A stretch of DNA of 64,000 bases from Cognatundibacterium aquatile (GTDB taxonomy: Bacteria; Pseudomonadota; Gammaproteobacteria; Burkholderiales; Burkholderiaceae_D), in contig NZ_JACOFT010000003.1 of NCBI RefSeq assembly GCF_014699135.1, positions 1-64,000 on the forward strand, given 5' to 3'. Under the pieces are notes generated by a model, which saw only the letters and a list, made by a program, of their open reading frames with translations, had not been told where the DNA came from and did no database searches. Below, piece by piece: positions 17,897 to 27,866 of this stretch (positions within the stretch are counted from its first letter, which is position 1; each line of letters begins with the position of its first letter). A program made the position numbers and the translations under genes.

Positions 17897-18961
17897 ATGA
17901 CCACTTCCCCTATCCAAACGCCGACCCAGACGCTGACGATCACCCGTCCCGATGACTGGCACTTGCATCTACGCGATGGCGATGCCTTAGCCAGTGTCTT
18001 GCCGCACACGGCAGCACAATTTGCGCGCGCAATTGTGATGCCGAATCTGAAACCACCGGTCACGACGACGGAGCAGGCCGCCGCCTATCGCCAGCGCATT
18101 CTCGCCGCGTTGCCAGCCGGAATGCAGTTTGAGCCGCTGATGACTTTATACCTGACGGACAATACGCCGCCGGATGAAATCCGCCGCGCCAAAGACAGTG
18201 GCTTTGTACATGCAGTCAAACTGTATCCTGCCGGTGCCACCACGAATTCTGATGCCGGTGTAACTGACCTGAAAAAATGCTACAAGACACTGGAAGTCAT
18301 GCAGGAAGTCGGGCTGCCGTTTCTGGTGCATGGCGAAGTGACGGATGCCGCGATTGATCTGTTTGACCGCGAAGCCGTCTTCATCGAGCGCGTGATGCAG
18401 CCGCTGCGCAAGGATATGCCGGAACTGCGCGTGGTGTTTGAACACATCACCACCAGCGAAGCAGCGGCGTATGTGGCCGAGGCTGCCGGCCCGGTCGCAG
18501 CGACGATTACCGCACATCATCTGCTGTATAACCGCAATGAGATTTTCAAAGGCGGTATCCGTCCGCATTACTATTGTCTGCCTGTATTGAAACGCGAAAC
18601 GCACCGCCAGGCACTGCTGAAAGCGGCGACATCCGGCAGCCCCCGATTCTTCCTCGGTACCGATTCTGCGCCGCATCCGAAAGGGCTGAAAGAACACGCC
18701 TGCGGCTGCGCTGGTTGCTATACCGCCTTGCATGCGATGGAGTTGTACACTGAGGCGTTTGATCAGGCTGGCGCTTTAGATAAGCTGGAAGCTTTTGCGA
18801 GTTTCAATGGCCCGGATTTTTACCGCCTGCCACGTAACAGCGGCACGATCACACTCCAGCGCGAAGACTGGACTTTACCGGCAGAATTACCATTTGCCGG
18901 AACCACCATCGTGCCATTAAATAGCGGCGAGACGATACATTGGAAAATGCTGGCGGATTAA
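17897..18961 (+). CDS. pyrC: Dihydroorotase (pyrimidine biosynthesis)
   Basis: The 354-residue enzyme cyclises carbamoyl-aspartate to dihydroorotate in de novo pyrimidine synthesis. It is the class II, E. coli-like form: metal ligands in [11 protein letters not shown] (near residue 20), the carboxylated lysine in [34 protein letters not shown], and GTDSAPH with the last metal aspartate. I chose the ATG at 17897 because it gives the usual short N-terminus before the [12 protein letters not shown] motif; an in-frame ATG at 17861 with a GAAAGG box is a real alternative (366 residues). DUF3025 starts five bases after its stop. Confidence 0.93.
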   Translation: MTTSPIQTPTQTLTITRPDDWHLHLRDGDALASVLPHTAAQFARAIVMPNLKPPVTTTEQAAAYRQRILAALPAGMQFEPLMTLYLTDNTPPDEIRRAKDSGFVHAVKLYPAGATTNSDAGVTDLKKCYKTLEVMQEVGLPFLVHGEVTDAAIDLFDREAVFIERVMQPLRKDMPELRVVFEHITTSEAAAYVAEAAGPVAATITAHHLLYNRNEIFKGGIRPHYYCLPVLKRETHRQALLKAATSGSPRFFLGTDSAPHPKGLKEHACGCAGCYTALHAMELYTEAFDQAGALDKLEAFASFNGPDFYRLPRNSGTITLQREDWTLPAELPFAGTTIVPLNSGETIHWKMLAD

Positions 18962-18966
18962 GTCGG

Positions 18967-19785
18967 ATGTCGTCACGTTTTTTTGATCAGATAGACTGGT
19001 CGCAAGCCTGGTTTGCAACGGTACGTCCGGCGGCAATGCAGTTAGTCGCCGCGCCAGAGTGGCGTCCCGCACTGAACCGCATGGCGCAGGAAATGCGCTT
19101 GCAGAATCACCGTTCGCTGCCGACACAATTCATTCCGCAAGAAGATTTACCGGAAGGCGTGGCTTACGAGGCGCATATCAGCGCGAGCGGAAATGTGCCT
19201 ACCCGCGAAAACCTGCACGATTTTTTTAATGCGCTGGTCTGGCTGACGTTTCCCCGCATTAAGCGTCAGCTCAATGCCTTGCAAGCCGCGCAGATTGCTG
19301 AACTCGGCATAGGAAAATCACGTGGCCCGGCGCGCGATGCGGCAACCATTTTTGATGAAAATGCCGCTTTGCTGGTGGTAGAGAATTCAGCCAGCGGTGA
19401 TGCACTGGTTGCGGCTTTGCGCCAGCATCAATGGACAGCGGCATTTATCGACCACAGAGCTCAGTTTGGCGCGCACGCCGAAGTGCTGAGTTTTGGTCAT
19501 GCCCTGATGGAAAAACTGGTGCAACCGTATAAGGCGATTACGGCGCACAGCTGGCTGGTGCGGGTCGATGCGGATTATTTTTCTCTGAGTACGCCAGAGC
19601 GTTATGCACTGATTGATCAACTGGTCACGGCACAACTGCAAGAGCAGCCCTTAACGACGGCGGGTTACACACCTTTGCCGGTGCTGGGTATTCCCGGCTG
19701 GTGGCATACACAGGATTTGAGGTTTTATCAGGACGCGCAGGTATTTCGCCCGGCACGGCAAAACAAAGCGGGGCAGGCTGCATAA
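18967..19785 (+). CDS. DUF3025 family protein
   Basis: The 272-residue protein matches the DUF3025 family of mostly beta- and gammaproteobacterial proteins of unknown function. Visible family features are the ENLHDFFNALVWLTFPRIKRQLNALQ segment around residues 80-105, the RDAATIFDENAAL segment and a C-terminal LPVLGIPGWW. No signal peptide or membrane helix is seen, so it is probably cytoplasmic. The ATG at 18967 lies five bases after the pyrC stop, so the two are co-transcribed and perhaps coupled. Function is unknown. Confidence 0.85.
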   Translation: MSSRFFDQIDWSQAWFATVRPAAMQLVAAPEWRPALNRMAQEMRLQNHRSLPTQFIPQEDLPEGVAYEAHISASGNVPTRENLHDFFNALVWLTFPRIKRQLNALQAAQIAELGIGKSRGPARDAATIFDENAALLVVENSASGDALVAALRQHQWTAAFIDHRAQFGAHAEVLSFGHALMEKLVQPYKAITAHSWLVRVDADYFSLSTPERYALIDQLVTAQLQEQPLTTAGYTPLPVLGIPGWWHTQDLRFYQDAQVFRPARQNKAGQAA

Positions 19786-19842
19786 GCTGTATCAGCTCCA
19801 TCAGCCACATAACTCACATAAGCCGCATTGTTTTGCCCGGCA

Positions 19843-19868
19843 CGTTCAACGCTACAGAGCGTTGAACG
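19843..19868. repeat. Perfect 11-bp hairpin between convergent genes
   Basis: CGTTCAACGCT-ACAG-AGCGTTGAACG forms an 11-bp perfect stem between the 3' ends of the DUF3025 gene and the minus-strand chemoreceptor. Neither strand has a following T-run, so it could protect mRNA ends or act with Rho rather than as a classic terminator. Confidence 0.7.
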
Positions 19869-19888
19869 CCGGAGATGAAATCGACGCC

Positions 19889-21559
19889 TCAGTAACCCGC
19901 ATTGATGAGCTGCTGCTTCCGTTTTTGCTGCAGCAGTGCGCCCATCTCGCCAGATGCCACGCTTTGCTGCGACCTCACAGGCCGTACATGCGTCTGCGTT
20001 TTCTGATTGCCGAGCTTAAACACGCTGACCATTTGCGCCAGATTTTGCGCTTGATCCTGCAAGGAGACTGAGGCGGTGGCGGCTTCTTCCACCAGTGCAG
20101 AATTCTGCTGCGTCGTATCGTCCATCTGCGTGATCGCCTGATTGACCTGCGCGATACCCAGGCTTTGTTCCTGGCTGGCGCTGGTAATGTCTTGCATAAT
20201 CGCGGCCACTTGCCCGACGCTGTCGACAATATCGCGCATGGTTGCGCCGGCCTGTTCGACCAGCTTACTGCCCGTCTGCACCTGATCCAGTGAGTCACCG
20301 ATCAGAACTTTGATTTCCTTTGCGGCTGCCGCGCTGCGCTGCGCCAGATTACGCACTTCGGTCGCCACCACGGCAAAGCCGCGTCCCTGTTCACCGGCGC
20401 GCGCAGCCTCTACTGCGGCATTCAATGCAAGGATATTGGTCTGAAATGCGATGCCATCAATCACGCCGATAATTTCGGTAATTTTTGAAGCGGAGCTGTT
20501 AATGCCATGCATAGTGCTGACCACTTCGCTGACGACGGCGCCACCTTTTGCCGCTACTTCTGATGCTGACGCTGCGAGCTGATTCGCCTGCCGCGCATTG
20601 TCTGCATTTTGGCGTACCGTGGCGTTTAATTCTTCCATTGAGGCCGCAGTCTCCTCCAGCGCGCTGGCTTCTGCTTCAGTGCGCGCAGATAAATCCATGT
20701 TACCGGCGGCGATCTGGTTTGACGCCGAGGCGATGGTTTCGGTGCCAGCTCTGACCTGACTGACGATATCCGCCAGACTGTCGCGCATGTGTTTCATCGC
20801 ATTCAGTAAGCTGCTGTGATCGCTTGATTCAATCTTGATTTCGGTGGACAGATCACCGGCAGCGATGTGGCGCGCAATATCTGCCGCATAAGAAGGCTCA
20901 CCGCCCAGCTCACGCGTGATACTGCGGGACAGCAGCCAGGCGCAGATCATGCCACAGATAAATGCTGCCAGCGACAGCGCCAGAATCGTACTTTTTGCGC
21001 TCTGATAATTATCCTGAACAGCGTTGGCAAGATGATTCAGATATCCGCGCTGCGCTTCCAGTAATTGCTGTACCAACTCCTGATATTTCTTGGCGGCAGG
21101 CATAAACACCTGTTCGATAATCCGGTTTGCTTCTTCTGCTTGCCCGCTATTTTTGGCACGTAAAATATCTTCGCGTGCAGCAGTATAAATTTTTCTCTGT
21201 TCTGTAATGTCGCTGAATAAGCGCTTTTCTTCATCAGTCGTTAATAAGGGCTCGATCTTGTCGCGCATTTCAGTCGCGCCCTTCATCGTGACCGCAGCAT
21301 CTTCTGCGAAGAACGCCGTTAACGAGGGATCGCTGCTGCGCGCAATGGCGGCTGTGCGCCGGACACCAACCTGAATGTAACGATACCAGTCAGAAATCAT
21401 GCGCTCTTTTGCTAATGGCAGCTCCATCATCAGTTTAGTTTCTGAGGCGGTCAGTGCCAGTCGCCATTGTGCAAATCCGGTTGCGATAAATGCGAGCAAC
21501 AGAATCATGAAAAAGCAAAGGCCAAGCCGTGTGCTGATTTTTAAGTTATTGAGATTCAT
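19889..21559 (-). CDS. Methyl-accepting chemotaxis protein (first of two)
   Basis: The 556-residue chemoreceptor has a first membrane helix at residues ~12-30, a periplasmic four-helix-type sensor region (~35-185), a second helix near 190-212, a HAMP domain (LGGEPSYAADIARHIAAGDLS) and a long cytoplasmic coiled coil. The kinase-control tip [35 protein letters not shown] is intact. The C-terminus ends RKQQLINAGY without an NWETF-type CheR-binding pentapeptide. Ligand is unknown. Another receptor of the same kind lies 700 bases upstream on the same strand, separated by a small YdcH-like gene. Confidence 0.93.
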   Translation of the reverse strand: MNLNNLKISTRLGLCFFMILLLAFIATGFAQWRLALTASETKLMMELPLAKERMISDWYRYIQVGVRRTAAIARSSDPSLTAFFAEDAAVTMKGATEMRDKIEPLLTTDEEKRLFSDITEQRKIYTAAREDILRAKNSGQAEEANRIIEQVFMPAAKKYQELVQQLLEAQRGYLNHLANAVQDNYQSAKSTILALSLAAFICGMICAWLLSRSITRELGGEPSYAADIARHIAAGDLSTEIKIESSDHSSLLNAMKHMRDSLADIVSQVRAGTETIASASNQIAAGNMDLSARTEAEASALEETAASMEELNATVRQNADNARQANQLAASASEVAAKGGAVVSEVVSTMHGINSSASKITEIIGVIDGIAFQTNILALNAAVEAARAGEQGRGFAVVATEVRNLAQRSAAAAKEIKVLIGDSLDQVQTGSKLVEQAGATMRDIVDSVGQVAAIMQDITSASQEQSLGIAQVNQAITQMDDTTQQNSALVEEAATASVSLQDQAQNLAQMVSVFKLGNQKTQTHVRPVRSQQSVASGEMGALLQQKRKQQLINAGY

Positions 21560-21741
21560 AGTAATAGACGTGCAGATACAGCCATCGTGAAAATAAATGG
21601 AGAGAATTAAAAAAAATCAGAGTGTTGTCGGGGCGAAGAAAAAATATCCCGCAAAAAGCTACGGCAACGGGTAACGTTAAACAATATTGCTTGTGTTTGC
21701 ATAACGCGAATTGTCATATCCGGCCGTCGCAGATATGAACA

Positions 21742-21815
21742 GCATTCAACAGGTTGACGTGGGTAAAGACCGCTTATGACGGATAAACTGTCTTATCCCA
21801 CGTACTGTTGAATGC
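21742..21815. repeat. Long imperfect inverted repeat in the gap before the chemoreceptor
   Basis: The left arm (21742-21770) starts GCATTCAACAG and continues ACGTGGG and AAAGAC; the right arm (21790-21815) is its reverse complement apart from a three-base insertion and two changes. The 19-base loop separates arms of 26-29 bases. There is no T-run on either strand. It fills much of the 300-bp gap between the YdcH-like gene and the chemoreceptor, and could be a stable RNA hairpin or a decayed mobile-element end. Confidence 0.8.
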
Positions 21816-21859
21816 CAGCTCCGGCTAGTGAAAACTATCCGGAGACACAGGCATCCCGA

Positions 21860-22102
21860 TCAGGATGCTGTTTGCAACAAATGGAATAACTGATCTTTCA
21901 GGCTGATACGGACTTTCTTCAGATTTTCCAAGGCTTCATCGGCCAGATGTTCCACATCATTTTCTGCGCGATTGACAGCTTTGTCCGCTTCGTCGTATTC
22001 ACTGAATAATTTTGCAAAGTGTGCATTCTGCAATTTCATTGTGTGAATTTTGTCTTTAAATTCAGGAAATTCCACTGCTAAAGGATGATGTTCTACTTGC
22101 AT
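21860..22102 (-). CDS. YdcH-like DUF465 small protein
   Basis: The 80-residue product is a short, highly charged helical protein of the DUF465/YdcH type. It has the family pattern FPEFKDKIHTMKLQNAHFAKLFSEYDEADKAVNRAE, with the HF..L..EYDE..K core, and a C-terminal half rich in Lys and Leu (LKKVRISLKDQLFHLL). It is predicted to form an antiparallel coiled coil in the cytoplasm. Its function is not known. The promoter region carries an FNR-like site and a well-spaced -10 box, suggesting low-oxygen induction. Confidence 0.88.
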   Translation of the reverse strand: MQVEHHPLAVEFPEFKDKIHTMKLQNAHFAKLFSEYDEADKAVNRAENDVEHLADEALENLKKVRISLKDQLFHLLQTAS

Positions 22103-22142
22103 ATGTGCTCCAGTTAAAATTTGTAAATGTCAGTCTGACCTT

Positions 22143-22148
22143 ATGGTA
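22143..22148 (-). promoter_or_regulatory. Candidate -10 box of the YdcH-like gene
   Basis: On the minus strand TACCAT lies 21 bases downstream of the FNR-like site, close to the 22-base spacing of class II FNR-activated promoters. No good -35 box is present, as expected for an activator-dependent promoter. Confidence 0.5.
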
Positions 22149-22169
22149 TTCGGTTCCTCTTTTTATAGC

Positions 22170-22183
22170 GTGATATAGATCAA
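22170..22183 (-). promoter_or_regulatory. FNR/ANR-type binding site
   Basis: On the minus strand the sequence is TTGATCTATATCAC, matching the FNR consensus TTGAT-N4-ATCAA except for the last base. It is centred about 41 bases upstream of the start implied by the -10 box at 22143. Confidence 0.55.
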
Positions 22184-22249
22184 TTGATTCAAAGTATTTC
22201 AGCTGAGCCAAAGGTAAGTCAAAGGTGAATTATTGCAGTGCCGCCGTAC

Positions 22250-23848
22250 TCAGCTCAGACGCAAAGCCGGCTGGCTGCTAAGTGTAGCAGCACGGTGTGT
22301 TGCTGGCAGGGTGAAAATGCTGACTGCCTGTGTCAGTGCCATCGCCTGTTCCTCCATGCTTTCGGCAGCAGCAGCGGCTTGTTCCACCAGTGCCGCATTT
22401 TGCTGCGTCATTTCATCCATCTGGGTAATGGCAAGGTTAATCTGTTCTATGCCGGAACTTTGTTCCATGCTGGCCGCCGTGATCTCGCTCATGATGTCCG
22501 CCACATGCTGCACACTTTTGACAATCTCATCCATGGTTTTGCCGGCGTTATCGACCAGTGCACCACCCTGATCCACCTTGCTGACTGAATCGTCGATCAG
22601 CAGCTTGATTTCTTTGGCTGCCGTCGCACTGCGCTGTGCCAGGTTACGGACTTCGGAGGCGACGACGGCAAAGCCGCGTCCCTGTTCGCCAGCGCGTGCC
22701 GCTTCTACTGCGGCGTTCAGCGCCAGAATGTTGGTCTGGAAGGCGATGCCGTCAATCACGCTGATGATGTCGACAATCTTTTTGGAACTGTCTTTAATCG
22801 ATCCCATCGTTGCCACGACTTCCTGCACCACGGTGCCGCCTTTTACCGCGACTTGTGTGGCCGACACTACCAACTGATTCGCCTGGCGCGCATTATCCGC
22901 ATTTTGCCTGACTGTGCTGGTCAGTTCTTCCATGGAACTGGCGGTTTCTTCCAGTGAGCCGGCCTGCGATTCTGTGCGGCTAGACAGATCCGCATTGCCA
23001 TGAGCAATTTCCTGCGAGGCGACGGTAATCGTTTCGGTTCCCTGCTTGATCTGGCTCACTGTTGCCAACAGGTTGTTTTGCATTTGCAGCAGCGAACGCA
23101 GCAAATCACTCAGTTCATCGCGCCCTTCAGCTTTTATGCTGGTGCTGAGATCACTGTTGGCAATACGGTCGGCAAATGCGGCAGCATTCGTGATCGGTTC
23201 GATAATGCTGCGCGCAATCATCCATGCCGCAACGCCACCCAGTGCCAGGGTTAGCAAGCCGATGATCAGCATGCTGGCCAGCGATTTCCTGTAATTACTG
23301 TTGGAGCCATCGTAGGCGACTTGCATGGCTTCATGCTGTTGCTTTGCCAGTTCAGATAATTCGTTCATCCATTTTTCATGCGGCACGACGAATTCCGTTT
23401 GCAGCAAAGCAGAGGCATCGAAGTAATTTCCTTCTGCAACAAAATCACGGATTTTTTTTGAGATCGATAAGATTGCTGTTTTCTGATCCAGAGCCTGCTT
23501 CAGCGTTTTTTGACCAGCCGCATCGTCAATCAGCTTTTTCGCCAGCGTTTCAGATGTGTCATATATTTCCAGTGTGCTGGCCAGCCGTTTTGATTCCTGC
23601 GCTGCTTCGGCGAGGTCACGCGGAGAACTCATTTTTTTGAGTACCAGCGCTAAGGCGCGGCCTTGTTCGCGCATTTCGGTGGCGGCATTCAGACTCGCGA
23701 CTTTGGTCTGAAAGATGTAGTCGGTTGAGCCTTGTAACTGACTCAGTTTATACAGACCGAGAATCAGCAAGACCGTTGCAAACAGCAGCACGATACCAAA
23801 GCCCAGCATCAGGCGGGTGCGAATCTTGAGTTCGGTCAGGTAGCTCAT
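22250..23848 (-). CDS. Methyl-accepting chemotaxis protein (second of two)
   Basis: The 532-residue chemoreceptor has a first membrane helix at residues ~12-32, a periplasmic sensor region to about 190, a second helix ([23 protein letters not shown]), a HAMP domain ([14 protein letters not shown]) and the signalling hairpin with [33 protein letters not shown]. The cytoplasmic half is nearly the same as in the neighbouring receptor, while the sensor half differs, so the two probably arose by duplication and sense different signals. It ends ALRLS with no CheR pentapeptide. Confidence 0.93.
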   Translation of the reverse strand: MSYLTELKIRTRLMLGFGIVLLFATVLLILGLYKLSQLQGSTDYIFQTKVASLNAATEMREQGRALALVLKKMSSPRDLAEAAQESKRLASTLEIYDTSETLAKKLIDDAAGQKTLKQALDQKTAILSISKKIRDFVAEGNYFDASALLQTEFVVPHEKWMNELSELAKQQHEAMQVAYDGSNSNYRKSLASMLIIGLLTLALGGVAAWMIARSIIEPITNAAAFADRIANSDLSTSIKAEGRDELSDLLRSLLQMQNNLLATVSQIKQGTETITVASQEIAHGNADLSSRTESQAGSLEETASSMEELTSTVRQNADNARQANQLVVSATQVAVKGGTVVQEVVATMGSIKDSSKKIVDIISVIDGIAFQTNILALNAAVEAARAGEQGRGFAVVASEVRNLAQRSATAAKEIKLLIDDSVSKVDQGGALVDNAGKTMDEIVKSVQHVADIMSEITAASMEQSSGIEQINLAITQMDEMTQQNAALVEQAAAAAESMEEQAMALTQAVSIFTLPATHRAATLSSQPALRLS

Positions 23849-24135
23849 GGTCAGTTTCTTTTCTTTAAAATAGTATCTGCCTGAATCGCGGCTACAGATT
23901 CTGAAGACCGTACCGCGCGATGATGCTTCATCTTATTGCAAAAATTTACCTGTGGAATTATTTTCTCAAAAAAACCACTGTTGATCGCCGTGATTTTTTG
24001 CAACAACGTGCGTACCAATTCTGTGTAAGTAAAGTTGGTTTTTTTTCGTGGTGTGTATGCAAATGTTTAATCTGCAATGCTGTTTGTCGCATGCTTGAAA
24101 TCGTACACATCACCACATTTATTTTTTTGAAAAAT
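23849..24135. other. Intergenic stretch without a recognisable gene
   Basis: This stretch lies upstream of the minus-strand chemoreceptor. It is AT-rich, with runs of A and T around 24040 and 24120, and has only short, unconvincing frames. I saw no flagellar-type (sigma-28) promoter of good quality. Confidence 0.5.
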
Positions 24136-24166
24136 AAAAAAAGGAAGCGCTTGGCTTCCTTTTTTA
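24136..24166. terminator. Terminator after the DUF2147 gene (bidirectional)
   Basis: GGAAGC-GCTTG-GCTTCC is flanked by seven A and by seven T. On the minus strand it lies about 25 bases after the stop of the DUF2147 gene. Confidence 0.88.
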
Positions 24167-24191
24167 ATATCAAAATATGTGACCGGCAGGC

Positions 24192-24635
24192 TTATTGTTC
24201 CCGCAGCCAGACCTGTGTGCGGCCAAGAAATGGTGTACCGATGTAACCGCGGACATTGAGTTTTTTATTGTTATCAGCGAGGGTCAGTTTGCTGCTGTAT
24301 AACTTACCATTGCCCGGATCAAGAATTTTGCCGCCATTGTATTCGTCACCGTCTTTTTTCAGACCAAACAAAATAGTCATGCCGATAATCGGCTGATCTT
24401 TATTCGCGCCTTCGCATTTGTCGCATTTAGGATTTTTATCTGCATCGGCTTCGAGAAACAATTTTTCGATTTTTCCTTGCAGTTCACCACCGGTTTCAGT
24501 GATGCGGATCAGCGCTTTCGGTTTTCCGGTTTTATCGTCGATATTTTTCCAGAGACCGACAGCGGCTTCTTCTGCATGCGCGAAAGAGGAAAACAAGAGG
24601 GAAAGAAATGTAGCCAGAAGTGCAGTTTTTTTCAT
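24192..24635 (-). CDS. DUF2147 family exported protein
   Basis: The 147-residue protein begins with a clear signal peptide (MKKTALLATFLSLLFSSFAHA, residues 1-21). The mature part matches DUF2147: GLWKNIDDKTGKPKALIRI, the CDKCEGANKDQPIIGMTILFGLK segment with a CxxC pair, GGKILDPGNGKLYSSKL, and VRGYIGTPFLGRTQVW. The fold is predicted to be a small beta-barrel resembling lipocalin-like domains, located in the periplasm. Biological role is unknown. It is monocistronic with its own terminator. Confidence 0.88.
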   Translation of the reverse strand: MKKTALLATFLSLLFSSFAHAEEAAVGLWKNIDDKTGKPKALIRITETGGELQGKIEKLFLEADADKNPKCDKCEGANKDQPIIGMTILFGLKKDGDEYNGGKILDPGNGKLYSSKLTLADNNKKLNVRGYIGTPFLGRTQVWLREQ

Positions 24636-24804
24636 AGTCTCACCAAATAAGTTTATTTTTTTTTGCGGTTTTCATCTGTAGTTACGTACATGAAAACCGC
24701 TTTCCTGAGCGCTGATTGTACGTGGCGAAACTTGCGCCACGCACAATATTTTTAGAGCAACTACTTTAATTTAACTCACTGCCTTACTGATTAAACACGC
24801 TGTT

Positions 24805-27630
24805 TCAAGCTGCTGGCAATTTACCAAATTGCTCGCGCAGTTTGACCAGTGTGGCAGAGAAATTCGCCATTCTTTCTTTCTCTTGGGCGACCACCGCAGC
24901 TGGTGCGCGCGCGACAAAACTTTCATTGCCGAGCTTGGCTTCTGCTTTGCCGATTTCTGTTTCCAGACGCGTGATTTCTTTACTCAGACGTTCGCGTTCG
25001 GCAGCAACATCGATCTCGACTTTCAGCATCAGCTTGGATTCGCCAACGATGGAGACTGGCGCCGGTGATTCCGGCAAGGCGTCCAGCACCTGCACTTCAG
25101 ACAGCTTGGCTAATGCCTGCAGATACGGTGCAAAGGATTGCAGACGCGCCTTGTCTTCTGCATTTGCTGCTTGCAATAACAGAGGTACACGCAATGCTGG
25201 TGATAATTGCATTTCACCGCGCAGATTGCGGCAAGCGTCGGTCATGGCTTTCAGCGCATGCATCCAGGCTTCGGCTGTCTCGTCGATATTCGCTGCCACG
25301 GAAAGCGGATACGGCTGCACCATGATGGAGTCGCCTGCTGGATTTAAAGTCTTACCAGCCAGCGGTGCAACGGTTTGCCACAGCGCTTCGGTGACGAAAG
25401 GAATCACAGGGTGTGCCAGACGCAGCGTGACTTCGAGTACGCGCAGCAGTGTGCGGCGGGTGGCGCGTTGTTGCGCTTCCGTGCCTTGCTGTACCTGTAC
25501 TTTAGAAACTTCCAGATACCAGTCACAGTATTCATCCCAGACGAATTTATAAATAGCGGAAGCGATATTGTCGAAACGGTAGTCGGCAAAACCTTTTTCG
25601 ATTTCTGCTTCTGCGCGTTGCAGTGTCGAGATGATCCATTTGTCGGCTTGTGAATAATCGAGATCGGCATCGGTCACATCTGCACCGAAACCGCAATCTT
25701 TACCTTCCGTATTCATCAGTACGAAGCGGGTTGCATTCCACAGCTTGTTGCAGAAATTGCGATAGCCTTCGCAGCGCCCCAGATCGAAGTTGATATTGCG
25801 ACCGAGTGAAGCGTAGCTCGCCATTGTGAAGCGCAATGCATCTGTGCCGTACGCCGGAATGCCATCGGCAAATTCTTTGCGGGTCGCTTTTTCAATTGCC
25901 GTTGCCTGTTTAGGATTCATCAGGCCAACCGTGCGTTTGGCGACCAGATCATCGACTTTGATGCCATCGATCAGATCAATCGGATCGAGTGTGTTGCCTT
26001 TCGATTTGGACATTTTCTGACCGCTGGAATCGCGCACCAGACCATGCACATACACGGTGTTGAACGGTACCTTGCCAGTGAAGTGGGTGGTCATCATGAC
26101 CATGCGTGCCACCCAGAAGAAAATAATATCGAAGCCAGTCACTAACACCGACGAAGGCAGGAAGTGTTTGATGTCCGGTGTTTCTTCCGGCCAGCCCATC
26201 GTTGAGAACGGTACCAGCGCAGAAGAAAACCAGGTATCGAGCACGTCGTCATCGCGCTTCAGTGCACCGGTATAGCCAGCTGCCGCGGCTTTTGCTGTTG
26301 CCTCTGCTTCATTGCGGGCGACGAAAATTTCACCATTGTCGCCATACCATGCCGGAATCTGATGACCCCACCACAATTGACGCGAGATACACCAGTCCTG
26401 AATGTTATTGAGCCATTGGTTGTAGGTATTGGTCCAGTTTTCGGGCACGAATTTGATTTCGCCGGAAGCGACTTTTTCGAGCGCGACTTCAGCGATCGAT
26501 TTGCCCGGGAAATGCGTACCTTCCGGCGCAGGTTTGCTCATCGCCATGAACCATTGATCGGTCAGCATCGGTTCAATCACCACATTCGTACGGTCACCAC
26601 GTGGCACCATCAGTTTGTGTGGTTTAACGGATTCGAGTAAGCCTTGTGCATCCAGATCGGCCACGATTTGTTTACGTGCGACGAAACGATCCATGCCCTG
26701 ATACACCGCTGGCGCGTTTTCATTGATCTTTGCATCCAGTGTCAGGATGCTGATTTTGTCGAGATTGTGACGTTGACCAACGGCGTAATCGTTGAAGTCA
26801 TGCGCTGGCGTGATCTTCACACAACCGGTACCGAATTCTTTATCGACATAGCTGTCGGCAATTACCGGAATTTCACGGTCGGTCAGCGGTAGTTTCAACA
26901 TCTTGCCGACCAGATGGAGATAGCGCTCGTCGGTAGGATCAACGGCCACGGCCACGTCACCTAACAAGGTTTCAGGGCGTGTTGTCGCCACTGTCAGATG
27001 ACCGGAACCATCCGCAAACGGATAGCGGATATGCCACATCGAGCCGTCTTCTTCTTCCGATACGACTTCCAGATCCGAGACTGCTGTGCCCAGCACCGGG
27101 TCCCAGTTCACCAGACGTTTGCCCCGATAGATCAGACCTTGCTCGACCAGGCGCACGAATACTTCGGTGACCGATTTCGAGCGTTCCGCATCCATCGTAA
27201 AATATTCACGATCCCAATCGGCGGACGCGCCCATGCGACGCATCTGGCCGGTGATCGTGGAGCCGGATTTTTCTTTCCACTCCCAGACTTTTTCGAGGAA
27301 TTTTTCACGGCCAAGATCATGGCGTGAAATTTTTTGCGCATCGAGCTGACGCTCCACCACGATTTGTGTCGCGATACCGGCGTGATCGGTGCCGGGTATC
27401 CACGCCGTGTTGTAACCACGCATACGATAGTAACGCGTCAGACCATCCATGATGGTCTGGTTAAATGCGTGCCCCATATGCAGCGTGCCGGTCACGTTCG
27501 GCGGCGGCAACTGGATAGAAAATGAGGGTTTGCCATCGTCCATGCTGGCCGCGAAATAACCGCGTTTCTCCCACTCGGAGCGCCATTGTTGTTCGATTTC
27601 TGCGGGTTCGAAAGACTTCGCTAATTCCAT
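24805..27630 (-). CDS. valS: Valyl-tRNA synthetase
   Basis: The 941-residue class I synthetase charges tRNA-Val. Its HIGH motif is HMGH in [17 protein letters not shown] (near residue 50), the editing (CP1) domain includes [15 protein letters not shown], and the KMSKS motif is [13 protein letters not shown] (near 555). An anticodon-binding domain and a C-terminal coiled coil ([25 protein letters not shown]) complete the usual valine enzyme. It is a single gene with no adjacent holC. The start ATG at 27630 matches the normal N-terminus [14 protein letters not shown]. Confidence 0.97.
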   Translation of the reverse strand: MELAKSFEPAEIEQQWRSEWEKRGYFAASMDDGKPSFSIQLPPPNVTGTLHMGHAFNQTIMDGLTRYYRMRGYNTAWIPGTDHAGIATQIVVERQLDAQKISRHDLGREKFLEKVWEWKEKSGSTITGQMRRMGASADWDREYFTMDAERSKSVTEVFVRLVEQGLIYRGKRLVNWDPVLGTAVSDLEVVSEEEDGSMWHIRYPFADGSGHLTVATTRPETLLGDVAVAVDPTDERYLHLVGKMLKLPLTDREIPVIADSYVDKEFGTGCVKITPAHDFNDYAVGQRHNLDKISILTLDAKINENAPAVYQGMDRFVARKQIVADLDAQGLLESVKPHKLMVPRGDRTNVVIEPMLTDQWFMAMSKPAPEGTHFPGKSIAEVALEKVASGEIKFVPENWTNTYNQWLNNIQDWCISRQLWWGHQIPAWYGDNGEIFVARNEAEATAKAAAAGYTGALKRDDDVLDTWFSSALVPFSTMGWPEETPDIKHFLPSSVLVTGFDIIFFWVARMVMMTTHFTGKVPFNTVYVHGLVRDSSGQKMSKSKGNTLDPIDLIDGIKVDDLVAKRTVGLMNPKQATAIEKATRKEFADGIPAYGTDALRFTMASYASLGRNINFDLGRCEGYRNFCNKLWNATRFVLMNTEGKDCGFGADVTDADLDYSQADKWIISTLQRAEAEIEKGFADYRFDNIASAIYKFVWDEYCDWYLEVSKVQVQQGTEAQQRATRRTLLRVLEVTLRLAHPVIPFVTEALWQTVAPLAGKTLNPAGDSIMVQPYPLSVAANIDETAEAWMHALKAMTDACRNLRGEMQLSPALRVPLLLQAANAEDKARLQSFAPYLQALAKLSEVQVLDALPESPAPVSIVGESKLMLKVEIDVAAERERLSKEITRLETEIGKAEAKLGNESFVARAPAAVVAQEKERMANFSATLVKLREQFGKLPAA

Positions 27631-27866
27631 GATTGTCTGAAAGTTGAGTGTGCTAAACCTTTGATTATAAATGACAGTGCTGTCTGATATCGCTCTATTA
27701 CATAATTCTGCCCGGCTTTTTGCTGCTTAGTCCTGTCAATTGTCGTAGAAGTTTTGCTACCTGTTTTTTAGTCGCTCCCGCATTTGTCCCAAAAATGTTA
27801 TTTTTTGGCGATAAAGTGTTAGGATAGATTTTCCTGCCTTTTACTTTCCGTTGCTTATAAATACCG

